Assembly: GCF_024919275.1 (NCBI RefSeq)
Contig: NZ_JANWGH010000001.1
Coordinates: forward strand, 682,001-746,000
Length of the DNA stretch: 64,000 nt
Direction: 5' to 3'
DNA from: Algoriphagus limi
GTDB lineage: Bacteria > Bacteroidota > Bacteroidia > Cytophagales > Cyclobacteriaceae
The notes under the pieces were generated by a model. The model searched no databases and was not told the origin of the DNA. It saw nothing but the letters and a program-made list of their open reading frames with translations. Position 1 is the first letter of the stretch, and each line of letters opens with the position of its first letter. The translations under genes were made by a program, and so were the position numbers. Of this stretch, positions 8,316-16,534 are shown in pieces.

Positions 8316-9566
8316 TTATTCTCCAAAAGCTTCAGCCAACTCTGAATTGCGGTACTGACCGCTAGTCAATTTGTCTTTTACAGCAGCGAAGGCAGTCACT
8401 GTTTCTTTCACATCGTCCATGGTGTGAACAGCCGTAGGAATTAACCTCAAGATAATCATGCCTTTAGGTACAACTGGATAAATTACTACTGAACAGAAGA
8501 TGTTGTAATTCTCTCGAAGGTCATGTGAAAGTGCCGCAGCTTCGCCTACGGTTCCATTCAATACGACTGGAGTTACAGGAGAATTTGATTTTCCTGTGCT
8601 GAACCCATTTTCATGCAATCCGCTTCGAAGCGCATTGACAATTTTCCAAAGGTTATCCTTTAATTCAGGGCGTGTACGAAGCAATTCCAAGCGCTTCAAT
8701 CCACCTTCCACAAAAATCATAGGAAGAGATTTAGCGAAGATTTGAGATCGCATGTTGAATCGTAGGTAATGAACCACCTTTTCTTCACCTGCAATAAATG
8801 CTCCGATGGAAGCCATGGACTTCGCAAAAGTAGAGAAGTAAAGATCTACTTCGTTGATTACACCTTGCTCTTCATGAGTTCCGGCACCGGTTTTACCCAT
8901 TGATCCAAAACCATGCGCATCATCAACCAAAAGACGGAATTCGAATTTTTTCTTAAGATCACAGATCTCTTTCAATTTTCCTTGGTCTCCAGTCATTCCG
9001 AAGACACCTTCAGTGATCACCAAGATACCTCCACCGGTTTCAGCAGCGAGTTTGGTTGCTCTTTCAAGTTGCTTCTCGCAGTTTTCGATGTCATTGTGTG
9101 GGAAAACGTATCGCTTACCCATGTGCATACGCAAAGCATCAATGATACAAGCGTGGCATTCTGAATCGTATACTACTACATCCTTTCTATCCAACAAGGC
9201 ATCGATTACGGACATGATTCCTTGGTATCCGTAGTTCAGCAAATAAGCCTTTTCTTTACCTACAAATTCCGCTAGCTCGTTTTCAAGCTTTTCATGCAAG
9301 GAAGTTTGTCCTGACATCATACGTGCACCCATAGGATAGGCAGCACCCCATTTTGCAGCAGCATCAGCATCAGCTTTTCGAACTTCAGGATGGTTTGCAA
9401 GTCCTAGGTAGTTGTTCAAGGACCAAGTCAAGACTTCTCTTCCCTGAAACTTCATGCGAGGAGCAATTTCTCCTTCAAGCTTTGGAAACATGTAATACCC
9501 ATCTGAGAATTGTGAATGCTTCCCTAATGGGCCTAGGTTTGTTTGTAGTTTAGCAAATAAATCCAA
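8316..9566 (-). CDS. Alpha-oxoamine synthase family PLP enzyme (serine palmitoyltransferase / cysteate acyltransferase / KBL type)
   Basis: 416 residues. The fold-type I PLP enzyme condenses an amino acid with an acyl thioester. Visible sites: PLP-stacking His138 in SECHA, Asp216-Ala-His218 in VDDAHGFG, and the Schiff-base Lys249 in STFAKSMASIG, a motif closer to serine palmitoyltransferases than to BioF. The initiation codon is TTG at 9566. No in-frame ATG exists between an upstream stop and Met26, which would cut away conserved sequence, and the promoter 40 nt upstream fits the TTG. In Bacteroidota this subgroup makes sphingoid bases or the sulfonolipid base capnine; the substrate cannot be read from sequence alone. 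Glycine C-acetyltransferase is the main alternative. Confidence 0.88.
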   Translation of the reverse strand: MDLFAKLQTNLGPLGKHSQFSDGYYMFPKLEGEIAPRMKFQGREVLTWSLNNYLGLANHPEVRKADADAAAKWGAAYPMGARMMSGQTSLHEKLENELAEFVGKEKAYLLNYGYQGIMSVIDALLDRKDVVVYDSECHACIIDALRMHMGKRYVFPHNDIENCEKQLERATKLAAETGGGILVITEGVFGMTGDQGKLKEICDLKKKFEFRLLVDDAHGFGSMGKTGAGTHEEQGVINEVDLYFSTFAKSMASIGAFIAGEEKVVHYLRFNMRSQIFAKSLPMIFVEGGLKRLELLRTRPELKDNLWKIVNALRSGLHENGFSTGKSNSPVTPVVLNGTVGEAAALSHDLRENYNIFCSVVIYPVVPKGMIILRLIPTAVHTMDDVKETVTAFAAVKDKLTSGQYRNSELAEAFGE

Positions 9567-9613
9567 GGTGATCTTATTTTATGTGATGATATAATTTCTC
9601 TTTTAAAAGTCGC

Positions 9614-9646
9614 CAAAAATACAACTTATATACCTACCACGCAAAA
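9614..9646 (-). promoter_or_regulatory. Bacteroidota-type promoter of the alpha-oxoamine synthase gene
   Basis: On the minus strand TTTTG (9646-9642) is followed after 20 nt by TATTTTTG (9621-9614), a perfect match to the TTTG / TAnnTTTG consensus. Transcription would begin near 9607, leaving a leader of about 40 nt before the TTG start codon. Confidence 0.7.
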
Positions 9647-9741
9647 TTTGAATCTTATTGCTGCTTTAGCCTACCTTTACTCCGATAATTTTCCGTTATT
9701 CGTTGTTTTCTGAATTTGAGACCCAATTATACTTTAGAAAT

Positions 9742-11253
9742 ATGTCGAAAATCCAAAAGCTTTTGGTTGCCAACCGAGGTGAAATAGCACTTCGAATTAT
9801 GCGTTCTGCAAGAGAACTTGGAATCCAAACAGTTGCGGTGTACAGTGAAGCAGACCGATTGTCACCCCATGTTAAATATGCCGACGAGGCAGTTTGCCTT
9901 GGTCCTCCACCTTCCAATCTTTCTTATTTGCTATCGGACAAAATCATTGAAGTTTGCAAGGAACTTGGAGTCGATGCAATTCATCCCGGTTATGGGTTTT
10001 TATCAGAAAATGCCGACTTCGCAAAAAAAGTAACAGATGCCGGATTGATTTTCGTAGGTCCTTCTCCTGAATCCATTGAGGTGATGGGAAGTAAATTGGC
10101 GGCGAAACAGGCAGTTTCAAAATATGATATTCCTCTTGTGCCTGGTACGGAAGAGGCTATTTCTGATATAGCTGAAGCAAAACAAAGAGCAGCAGAAATT
10201 GGCTATCCTATTCTTATTAAAGCATCTGCCGGAGGAGGAGGAAAGGGAATGCGGATTGTTGAATCTGAGGATGATTTTGAAGAGCAAATGCAGCGAGCTG
10301 TCAGTGAAGCACAATCTGCTTTTGGAGATGGGGCTGTATTTATTGAGAAATTTATCACCTCTCCACGCCATATTGAGATTCAGGTTTTGGGTGATCAACA
10401 TGGTAACACAGTTTATCTTTTTGAGCGAGAGTGCTCCATTCAGCGTCGCCACCAAAAAGTAATTGAAGAAGCTCCTTCTGCAGTTGTAAGTCCAGAGATG
10501 CGAAAAGCTATGGGTGAAGCTGCTGTAGGTGTGGCTAAAGCTTGTAATTATTATGGTGCTGGAACAGTCGAGTTTATTGTAGACGAAAATCTGAATTTTT
10601 ACTTCTTGGAAATGAATACCCGACTCCAAGTGGAGCATCCTGTGACGGAGATGATTACGGGTAAAGACCTAGTAAAGGAACAGATTTGGATTGCAGAAGG
10701 AAAACCCTTGAGTTTTTCTCAGGAGGACCTTCAAATCAATGGGCATTCTTTGGAAATTCGAGTTTATGCTGAAGATCCAAAGAATAACTTTCTTCCGGAT
10801 ATTGGAAATCTCCAAACTTACAGACGTCCTCAAGGACCAGGTATTCGGGTAGATGATGGTTTTGAAGAAGGAATGGACATTCCTATTTATTATGATCCAA
10901 TGATCGCCAAACTAATTACCCATGGCCAAAATCGTGAAGAAGCAATATCACGGATGATACGTGCCATCGATGATTATCAAATTACTGGAATTCAAACCAC
11001 CTTGGATTTTTGTCGTTTTGCTTTGAAGCATGAAGCTTTCACAAGTGGGAATTTTGATACAAAATTTGTGGAGAAGTATTTTCATCCTGATTTATTGGAT
11101 CAGCCCCTTACTGAAAAAGAAGAAGAGCTTATAGCAGCCTTGGCAGTTGAATTTTTTCTTCAAGAAAAAGGACAAGAAATGATGAAGGGAGCGAAGCAGG
11201 AGGTAACATCCGGTACTTCTGCTTGGAGAAAAAGGTTGAAGATAGATGGCTGA
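9742..11253 (+). CDS. accC: Biotin carboxylase subunit of an acyl-CoA carboxylase
   Basis: 503 residues from the ATG at 9742 (MSKIQKLLVANRGEIALRIM); the frame extends upstream without a good start. Order: N-terminal biotin carboxylase domain, ATP-grasp domain with the glycine-rich loop GGGGKGMRIV, the FYFLEMNTRLQVEHPVTE active-site strand, and a C-terminal domain with the EIRVYAED motif. It carboxylates biotin on a separate carrier protein, the first step toward malonyl- or propionyl-type CoA esters. It is slightly longer than E. coli AccC (about 450) and has no biotinyl domain of its own. Carrier and transferase genes are not adjacent; DUF1015 overlaps its end by 8 nt. Confidence 0.93.
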   Translation: MSKIQKLLVANRGEIALRIMRSARELGIQTVAVYSEADRLSPHVKYADEAVCLGPPPSNLSYLLSDKIIEVCKELGVDAIHPGYGFLSENADFAKKVTDAGLIFVGPSPESIEVMGSKLAAKQAVSKYDIPLVPGTEEAISDIAEAKQRAAEIGYPILIKASAGGGGKGMRIVESEDDFEEQMQRAVSEAQSAFGDGAVFIEKFITSPRHIEIQVLGDQHGNTVYLFERECSIQRRHQKVIEEAPSAVVSPEMRKAMGEAAVGVAKACNYYGAGTVEFIVDENLNFYFLEMNTRLQVEHPVTEMITGKDLVKEQIWIAEGKPLSFSQEDLQINGHSLEIRVYAEDPKNNFLPDIGNLQTYRRPQGPGIRVDDGFEEGMDIPIYYDPMIAKLITHGQNREEAISRMIRAIDDYQITGIQTTLDFCRFALKHEAFTSGNFDTKFVEKYFHPDLLDQPLTEKEEELIAALAVEFFLQEKGQEMMKGAKQEVTSGTSAWRKRLKIDG

Positions 11254-12556
11254 GATTTTACCGCTTCGTGCTTGGCGTTATGCTGATCATTTGAGTGAAA
11301 AAATGGAGGAGATGACAGCTCCTCTTTTTGATGTCGTTTCTTCTAAGCAGCGGGAGTTATTGTATGAAAATGCCTATAATAGCATTCACTTGTCTGTTCC
11401 AAAGGGGGAAGATCCCGCACAAACTGCACATGAAACACTAGTCCGCTGGAAGAAAGAGGGAATTATTCAACAGGATGCCTTACCTGGGATATATGTGTAC
11501 TACCAATATTTTCGACTTCCGGGAGAGCATATTGAGCGATGTAGAAAAGGCTTTATCGCTCAGATTAAAGCGTATGATTGGGAAGAAAAGCAAATCCTTC
11601 GCCATGAAAATACCATTGTTTCTGCTGTAAATGATCGAGTTGAATTACTGAAGCGATCCAAAATCCAAGCTTCTCCAACCCATGGTTTGTATGATGATCC
11701 TGATTTCCACTTGGAAAAGTACATGGATGAAGCCATGAAATCTCCACTTTATGAAATTGAAGATTATCAGGGAGTAAGAGAGGTATTAGCTGTCATTCAT
11801 GATGCTGATATCATTGCCGAATTCGTAGAATATATAGCTCAAAAGCAAATCATTTTGGCGGATGGTCACCATCGAATTGAAGGGAGTATTTCCTTAAAAA
11901 ACGAATGGAAAGATGCTTTTCCAGAAGAAAAATGGAAAGCACATGATTATCATCTGATGTATTTAACCAATGCATCATCAGATGACCTTAAAATACTGCC
12001 TACACATCGCCTGTTTTACAATTTGACCTTGAGTCAAGAAGAGTTTTTGGAAAGATTGAAAGAATGGTTTACCGTTAAAAAATTCCCTGATGCTGAGGAA
12101 ATAGGGATGTATGCCTTTCACAAATCCTGGACCTATGGTATGTTGATTGGTGAAGAAAGTTATTTTTTGGAATTGAAACCTGAAAAATTTTCATCTATTC
12201 AATCTGAATTGCCAGAGGTGGTTCGCAAACTTGATTTATCAGTCCTTCATGAAGTGGTGTTTCACTCGGTTTTGGGCTTAAGTAGGGAAGAGCAGCGCCA
12301 ATCTTCCCAAATCAGCTATGAACGGAATTTTTCTCGCTGTCTACGGGAAGTACGTTCAGGAGCTGCAAGTTTTGCAATTATTACCCGAGAATTAGAAATG
12401 TCTCAAGTATTGGAAGTTTGTCGTTCTGGAGAGTTGATGCCCCAAAAATCTACGTACTTTTATCCAAAGACCTTGAGCGGGTTGCTATTTGCGAGTATTG
12501 ATCAAAAAGAATTTGAATTCCCTTATGACGCGTTTTTTAGAAAACATCAAGGATAA
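11246..12556 (+). CDS. DUF1015 family protein
   Basis: 436 residues, ATG overlapping the accC stop by 8 nt. Recognisable family features are the N-terminal LPLRAWRY and APLFDVVSS segment (APPYDV equivalent) and the highly conserved ILADGHHRIEGSI loop near residue 207, which looks like an active or metal site. DUF1015 proteins are common in bacteria and have no settled biochemical role, so none is assigned. Coupling with accC upstream and maf downstream (32-nt overlap) suggests one transcript. Confidence 0.88.
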   Translation: MAEILPLRAWRYADHLSEKMEEMTAPLFDVVSSKQRELLYENAYNSIHLSVPKGEDPAQTAHETLVRWKKEGIIQQDALPGIYVYYQYFRLPGEHIERCRKGFIAQIKAYDWEEKQILRHENTIVSAVNDRVELLKRSKIQASPTHGLYDDPDFHLEKYMDEAMKSPLYEIEDYQGVREVLAVIHDADIIAEFVEYIAQKQIILADGHHRIEGSISLKNEWKDAFPEEKWKAHDYHLMYLTNASSDDLKILPTHRLFYNLTLSQEEFLERLKEWFTVKKFPDAEEIGMYAFHKSWTYGMLIGEESYFLELKPEKFSSIQSELPEVVRKLDLSVLHEVVFHSVLGLSREEQRQSSQISYERNFSRCLREVRSGAASFAIITRELEMSQVLEVCRSGELMPQKSTYFYPKTLSGLLFASIDQKEFEFPYDAFFRKHQG

Positions 12557-13112
12557 AAAAATCATTTTAGCTTCTAATTCTCCTAGGAGACAGGAATTGC
12601 TGCGGGGTTTGGAAATTGATTTTGAGATCAGGACCAATCCTGTAGATGAAACAATCCCGTCTGATATTCCTGCTGAATATGTGGCAGCATATCTATCCAA
12701 ATTGAAAGCGGAATCTTTTCCGGATGAACTATTGGAAAATGAGATTTTGATTACTTCGGATACGGTGGTTATTGAAAATGGACATGTTTTGGGAAAACCA
12801 AATTCAGAAAAGGAAGCCTTTGATATGCTAAAAAGCCTTTCCGGATCAACCCACACTGTGATGACTGCTGTGACAATTACGGACCGCTTGAAGCGAATAA
12901 CTTTGGAGGATGAAACCAAAGTGACTTTTAAATTCTTGGAAGAGGAAGAAATCTGGCATTATATCAAGGAATACCAACCTTTTGATAAGGCCGGTGCTTA
13001 TGGCATTCAAGAATGGGTAGGTTTTATTGGTGTTAGCAAATTAGAGGGATCCTATTTCAATGTGATGGGATTTCCGCTTCACTTGGTTTATGAGCAGTTG
13101 AAAAAATGGTAA
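12525..13112 (+). CDS. maf: Maf-family nucleoside triphosphate pyrophosphatase
   Basis: 195 residues from ATG 12525, inside the end of the DUF1015 gene. The N-terminal ILASNSPRRQELL is the Maf signature, followed by the conserved DETIP, SDTVV and GKP segments and KAGAYGIQ near the C-terminus. Maf proteins hydrolyse dTTP, UTP or modified pyrimidine nucleotides to monophosphates, a house-cleaning role, and have also been tied to septum inhibition. The sequence fits the YhdE-type dTTP/UTP subgroup, but the exact substrate is inferred. Confidence 0.92.
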   Translation: MTRFLENIKDKKIILASNSPRRQELLRGLEIDFEIRTNPVDETIPSDIPAEYVAAYLSKLKAESFPDELLENEILITSDTVVIENGHVLGKPNSEKEAFDMLKSLSGSTHTVMTAVTITDRLKRITLEDETKVTFKFLEEEEIWHYIKEYQPFDKAGAYGIQEWVGFIGVSKLEGSYFNVMGFPLHLVYEQLKKW

Positions 13113-13130
13113 GGTGTTTTTAGTAAAATA

Positions 13131-14150
13131 TTACCGGAGAACTTGCTCCAAACTTACCCGTAAAATCTGCCCCATATTGGTGCAGGTCATGAATTTCTGG
13201 TTTTTGTAATGTCTTGCCAACTCTTTCCTTAGATTAAAAACATTTTCCGAAGGAGCTATCTCATCCTGTTCCATAGCTTTTAGAATTCCCTCAATTTCAT
13301 GTTGTGAGGATTTGAGGCGAAATGCAATTAAGGCACGTTCTTCTTTTTGATATTGTCGCATTGATTCAGGGGTGATGTATTTCATCCCCAGTTCGATCAG
13401 TGCATTGTTTTCTTTGAAATATTGAGGAAGGTATATGGATTTTTTTCCCTCGTAAGATTGCTGATCAAAATCTATCGCTCGAATTCGATAATGCGTTTCC
13501 TCGAAATCAGGCGTTACATCAATCACGAAATTGGCCGAATGCATATCACCCAAAAGCCGAACAAAACACCGCTCATTGAATTTGACAAACTCTTTGGCTA
13601 ATCGAATGGGGTTGAGGTTTTGGTCATTGATATAGAGCTGCATGAACTTGTCCCCAGGAATTCCAGCAATATGTTCTTCAATTAAGGTGTTTTTGTGGAC
13701 CAAATAGCTAATTCTATTAGGAGAGAGGAGATGCTCCAATTCCAAACCATAAACCCGAGAAGCGTCTGCATTCTTAATGTAGAAATAATCGAAGTTGTCA
13801 TTAATTCGATTTACAATTCGGATTCGAAAAGGTTGTGTATTTCCATAAATGCAGAGATCGATTCGGTCTACATAGAGGTGTTCCATAACAGAAGAATCCC
13901 CTCCAGCCTTTAAAATAGCATAGATACGCTTGACGCTTTGATGGATTTCTTCCCGGTCATTTTGCTCATAAAAAACAGTTTCCCAGAGCGTGTCATGATC
14001 CTTGGAGTCATAAAGCGCGATGGAGTCTTTGTAGCGAAGGAGTTCTTCGTAATGGATAGGAATATTGACTTCCCGCCCATATTTTTCAAGATGAGCCCTT
14101 AATCCATCACTGATGGGATAAACCTGCTTCTTTTTACTAATCAGAGCCAT
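13131..14150 (-). CDS. Conserved protein with a kinase-like catalytic loop
   Basis: 339 residues, no signal peptide. I do not recognise a named family. The segment RLLGDMHSANFVID (201-211) followed 15 residues later by AIDFDQQ (225-231) has the H/G-D-x-H-x-x-N...IDFD spacing of aminoglycoside phosphotransferase and HipA-like kinases (catalytic Asp202 or equivalent, Asn207 for Mg, Asp227 as DFG equivalent). An N-lobe glycine loop is not obvious. It overlaps the DUF3817 gene by 14 nt, last in a three-gene operon. Phosphotransfer is an inference from the motif only. Confidence 0.75.
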   Translation of the reverse strand: MALISKKKQVYPISDGLRAHLEKYGREVNIPIHYEELLRYKDSIALYDSKDHDTLWETVFYEQNDREEIHQSVKRIYAILKAGGDSSVMEHLYVDRIDLCIYGNTQPFRIRIVNRINDNFDYFYIKNADASRVYGLELEHLLSPNRISYLVHKNTLIEEHIAGIPGDKFMQLYINDQNLNPIRLAKEFVKFNERCFVRLLGDMHSANFVIDVTPDFEETHYRIRAIDFDQQSYEGKKSIYLPQYFKENNALIELGMKYITPESMRQYQKEERALIAFRLKSSQHEIEGILKAMEQDEIAPSENVFNLRKELARHYKNQKFMTCTNMGQILRVSLEQVLR

Positions 14151-14466
14151 GTTCTATAAAATCTACATGTTGACTCTTTTTGAGATTTCTATCAAAAATA
14201 AATGGGCCAAAAGGTAGTACCGATGCTATAAGTGCGAACAGTGTTCTTCCAAATTCCCATTTCAATTTGGAAGCTGTTGGGAAAACGGAATAAATGTAAA
14301 TGATAAACAGGATTCCATGAGCCCAACCTACAACAGTGACCGCCTGAGGGATATCGTAGATATATTTTAGTGGCATGGCGATGAAAAGTAAAACCAAAAA
14401 GGAAACTCCTTCTATTAGGCTAATCCATTTAAATCTTCTTGCCCAGCGAATTTGTTCTGAATTCAT
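14137..14466 (-). CDS. DUF3817 small integral membrane protein
   Basis: 109 residues with three hydrophobic segments (about 15-33, 42-62 and 75-92) and the family features RFKWISLIEGVSFLVLL and GWAHGILFIIY. DUF3817 (YdzA-like) proteins are small inner-membrane proteins of unknown role. It starts 2 nt after the upstream gene's stop and overlaps the kinase-like gene, so all three are probably cotranscribed. Confidence 0.85.
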   Translation of the reverse strand: MNSEQIRWARRFKWISLIEGVSFLVLLFIAMPLKYIYDIPQAVTVVGWAHGILFIIYIYSVFPTASKLKWEFGRTLFALIASVLPFGPFIFDRNLKKSQHVDFIEHGSD

Positions 14467-14468
14467 GT

Positions 14469-15053
14469 TTATGAAATATTAAATAGGGTTTTAAGCGTTT
14501 CCCAAAGTTTCTTTTTCAAGGCTCTATCCATGCTGATTTGAGTCAATGAATCAGCAAAAAGATATTCTGTTTCTTCTTCGGTTTTGATTTGGTAATTATG
14601 GATAGGCAAGGCATTAATAGGGTGTGAGATTCTACCAAATTTAATCACTTTGTGAGCATTGATAGCTTGAAAATCTTCTAGAGTCTTTCCTTCCATTTCC
14701 TTGCTACTCAATAAGCCTATGTCATTCATGGACTGATTTACCGCGGTGATTATCTTAGAAAGCATGTCCATAATTTCATCACTGAGTACTTCTTCTTCAT
14801 GGAGAATCAGAATACCTTTTTCAAATCCACCTCTAATGACGGGGGGTGAAGGTTCTGCGACTTCCTGTGTAATGCTTTCCTCTGCTTCAATTTCATCTTT
14901 TGAATCCTCGAATTGGTCTGGATTCTCCTGTATGATTTCAGCTGAAATTTTCTGACTTTTAGGCTTCTCCAAAATCAGATCAACTTCTTCACCTAGAAGA
15001 TAAAGTTCCTCATGAAGAAATAATTTTAAGGAATTAAGAGAGTCTTTTTCCAT
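14469..15053 (-). CDS. Hypothetical protein, possible DNA polymerase III psi (HolD)-like
   Basis: 194 residues from ATG 15053. A longer frame from 15122 is rejected because it would begin inside the terminator of the upstream thioesterase gene. The N-terminal third is acidic linker (EIEAEESITQEVAEPSPP). The C-terminal part reads GILILHEEEVLS...LLSKIITAVNQ...VIKFG...LFADSLTQIS..ALKKKLWETL. This order of a hydrophobic strand, a helix, a cysteine-free FG strand and a final K-x-x-LW helix resembles the uracil-glycosylase-like fold of HolD and related small Bacteroidota proteins. The assignment is tentative; otherwise it is a hypothetical cytoplasmic protein. Confidence 0.6.
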   Translation of the reverse strand: MEKDSLNSLKLFLHEELYLLGEEVDLILEKPKSQKISAEIIQENPDQFEDSKDEIEAEESITQEVAEPSPPVIRGGFEKGILILHEEEVLSDEIMDMLSKIITAVNQSMNDIGLLSSKEMEGKTLEDFQAINAHKVIKFGRISHPINALPIHNYQIKTEEETEYLFADSLTQISMDRALKKKLWETLKTLFNIS

Positions 15054-15084
15054 ACTGGAAAATTGCCGAAAAATTGCTCTTTGG

Positions 15085-15115
15085 CCAAAAAAAGAGGAGA
15101 CTTTGTGAGTCTCCT
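15085..15115 (-). terminator. Terminator of the acyl-CoA thioesterase gene
   Basis: An 8-bp stem AGGAGACT / AGTCTCCT with a 5-nt loop is followed on the minus strand by CTTTTTTT, beginning 9 nt after the thioesterase stop. It decides the start of the next gene downstream, which must lie beyond it. Confidence 0.82.
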
Positions 15116-15123
15116 TTAACAAT

Positions 15124-15651
15124 TTATTGAGGCATGTCCATATTGAAAATGGACTTGAGTTCTACTGCTTCTTCTGGCTTCATTCGTTTTGCCAAAACCA
15201 ATCGAAGTTGTCTTCTTCTAAGAGCTCCTTCAAATAATTCGATTTCCTCTTTGGTTTCGGGTACTACTTCTGGTACCTCTATTGGTTTTCCATTTTGGTC
15301 TACCGCCACAAAAGTGAAAAATGCTCGGTGTGTAGTTGTTTTTTTACTTGCGGGGATATCTTCGGCTGTGACTTCAATAAAAACCTCCATGGAGGAGTTG
15401 AAAGCTCGGGTAACTTTCGCTTCCAGAGTCACTACATTTCCTAGAGCAATTGGCTGTTTGAAAGATATACTATCGGCAGATGCTGTTACCACAATCCGAT
15501 TGGAATGCTTTTGGGCAGCAATAGCAGCCACGACATCCATCCAATGCATCAATCGTCCTCCCATGAGGTTGTTTAAGGTATTGGTGTCATTGGGTAGCAC
15601 CATTTCAGTCATGGTGGTTGCCGACTCTTTTGCAAATTTCTTTTTAGCCAT
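15124..15651 (-). CDS. Acyl-CoA thioesterase, hotdog fold (YciA/BACH type)
   Basis: 175 residues with the hotdog core: NTLNNLMGGRLMHWMDVVAAIAA (start of the central helix, with Asn/Asp of the catalytic network), SADSISFKQPIALGNVV and a strand ending TTHRAFFTFVAVD. Such enzymes cleave acyl-CoA to free fatty acid and CoA in the cytoplasm. The C-terminal tail beyond about residue 140 is charged and helical, as in many Bacteroidota homologs. It is monocistronic, with its own terminator. Confidence 0.9.
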   Translation of the reverse strand: MAKKKFAKESATTMTEMVLPNDTNTLNNLMGGRLMHWMDVVAAIAAQKHSNRIVVTASADSISFKQPIALGNVVTLEAKVTRAFNSSMEVFIEVTAEDIPASKKTTTHRAFFTFVAVDQNGKPIEVPEVVPETKEEIELFEGALRRRQLRLVLAKRMKPEEAVELKSIFNMDMPQ

Positions 15652-15760
15652 ATTTTTACTGATTTAACGCAAAAATAAAAATATTATTTCAATTTAGATT
15701 AAAACTGTCAACTGAATCAGAATTTTATTCTAAACCATCTTTTATGGATTTAAAGCTTTT

Positions 15761-16426
15761 CTATCTCCAACCTTCTTTTCCTAAAAGTGGTACGAAAGCA
15801 AAATTGTCAAATTCTTCTGTACTATACGAACAATTGGCCTTTTTGGTGATTTTCAGCATTTTTTGGGTTGTACGATCGCCTACTGGGATGACTAAAATCC
15901 CGCCTGTTTTAAGTTGTTTGATTAAAGATTCAGGAACAACGGGAGCACCTGCAGTAACCAAAATCCGATCATAGGGTCCATATTTAGGAAGACCTTGGGA
16001 TCCATCTCCATAAAAGAGGTGAAGGTCATGGATTCCCATTCTAGCCAAGAATTTTTTGGTTCCTTCAAATAGTTTTTGCTGGTACTCTATGGTATAAACC
16101 TCGCCACCCAATAAGTGTAAAATCGTCGCCTGATATCCTGAACCTGTGCCGATTTCAAGGATTTTATTCCCTGGTTTTACATCCAATAATTCGCTTTGAA
16201 AAGCGACGGTATAGGGCTGTGAAATGGTTTGTCCTTCACCAATAGGGAAGGCTTTATCTTCATAGGCATGGGAGACTAAAGCTGAATCGAAGAAAAAATG
16301 TCTAGGCAGAGTATTGATGGCATGCAGGACTTTTTCATCCTTGATTCCTTTTTGTCTTAATTCAGCTACAAGGGCTCTTCGCTTTCCTTTATGTAAATAG
16401 GTGTCTTCTAGCTTTAGAAGTGGCAT
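15761..16426 (-). CDS. pcm: Protein-L-isoaspartate O-methyltransferase
   Basis: 221 residues from ATG 16426; the in-frame extension to 16498 would run into the divergent ribE region and is unlike the family. RHFFFDSALVSHAYEDKAFPIGEGQTISQPY is the PCMT signature area (two parts: F-x-D...AY-D and GQTISQP), then the SAM-binding ILEIGTGSGYQA motif. It methylates isoaspartyl residues so that damaged proteins can be repaired. Divergent from riboflavin synthase. Confidence 0.94.
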   Translation of the reverse strand: MPLLKLEDTYLHKGKRRALVAELRQKGIKDEKVLHAINTLPRHFFFDSALVSHAYEDKAFPIGEGQTISQPYTVAFQSELLDVKPGNKILEIGTGSGYQATILHLLGGEVYTIEYQQKLFEGTKKFLARMGIHDLHLFYGDGSQGLPKYGPYDRILVTAGAPVVPESLIKQLKTGGILVIPVGDRTTQKMLKITKKANCSYSTEEFDNFAFVPLLGKEGWR

Positions 16427-16534
16427 GTTTTGTATTAATTTCGACCGAAGATAAGTGATTATTTTGCTTATTTGGAAACCCTTCATTGGGAAAATCACTT
16501 ACTAATTGAGCCTCAATTCATAATAAGAAAGTCC

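Noticed and set aside
10117-10638. 173-codon minus-strand frame opposite accC
   Set aside because: It is antisense to the conserved ATP-grasp region and has a Ser/Asn-rich sequence with no family features.
15134-15667. 177-codon plus-strand frame opposite the thioesterase
   Set aside because: The minus-strand thioesterase has hotdog motifs, a promoter-side context and a terminator; the antisense frame has none of these.
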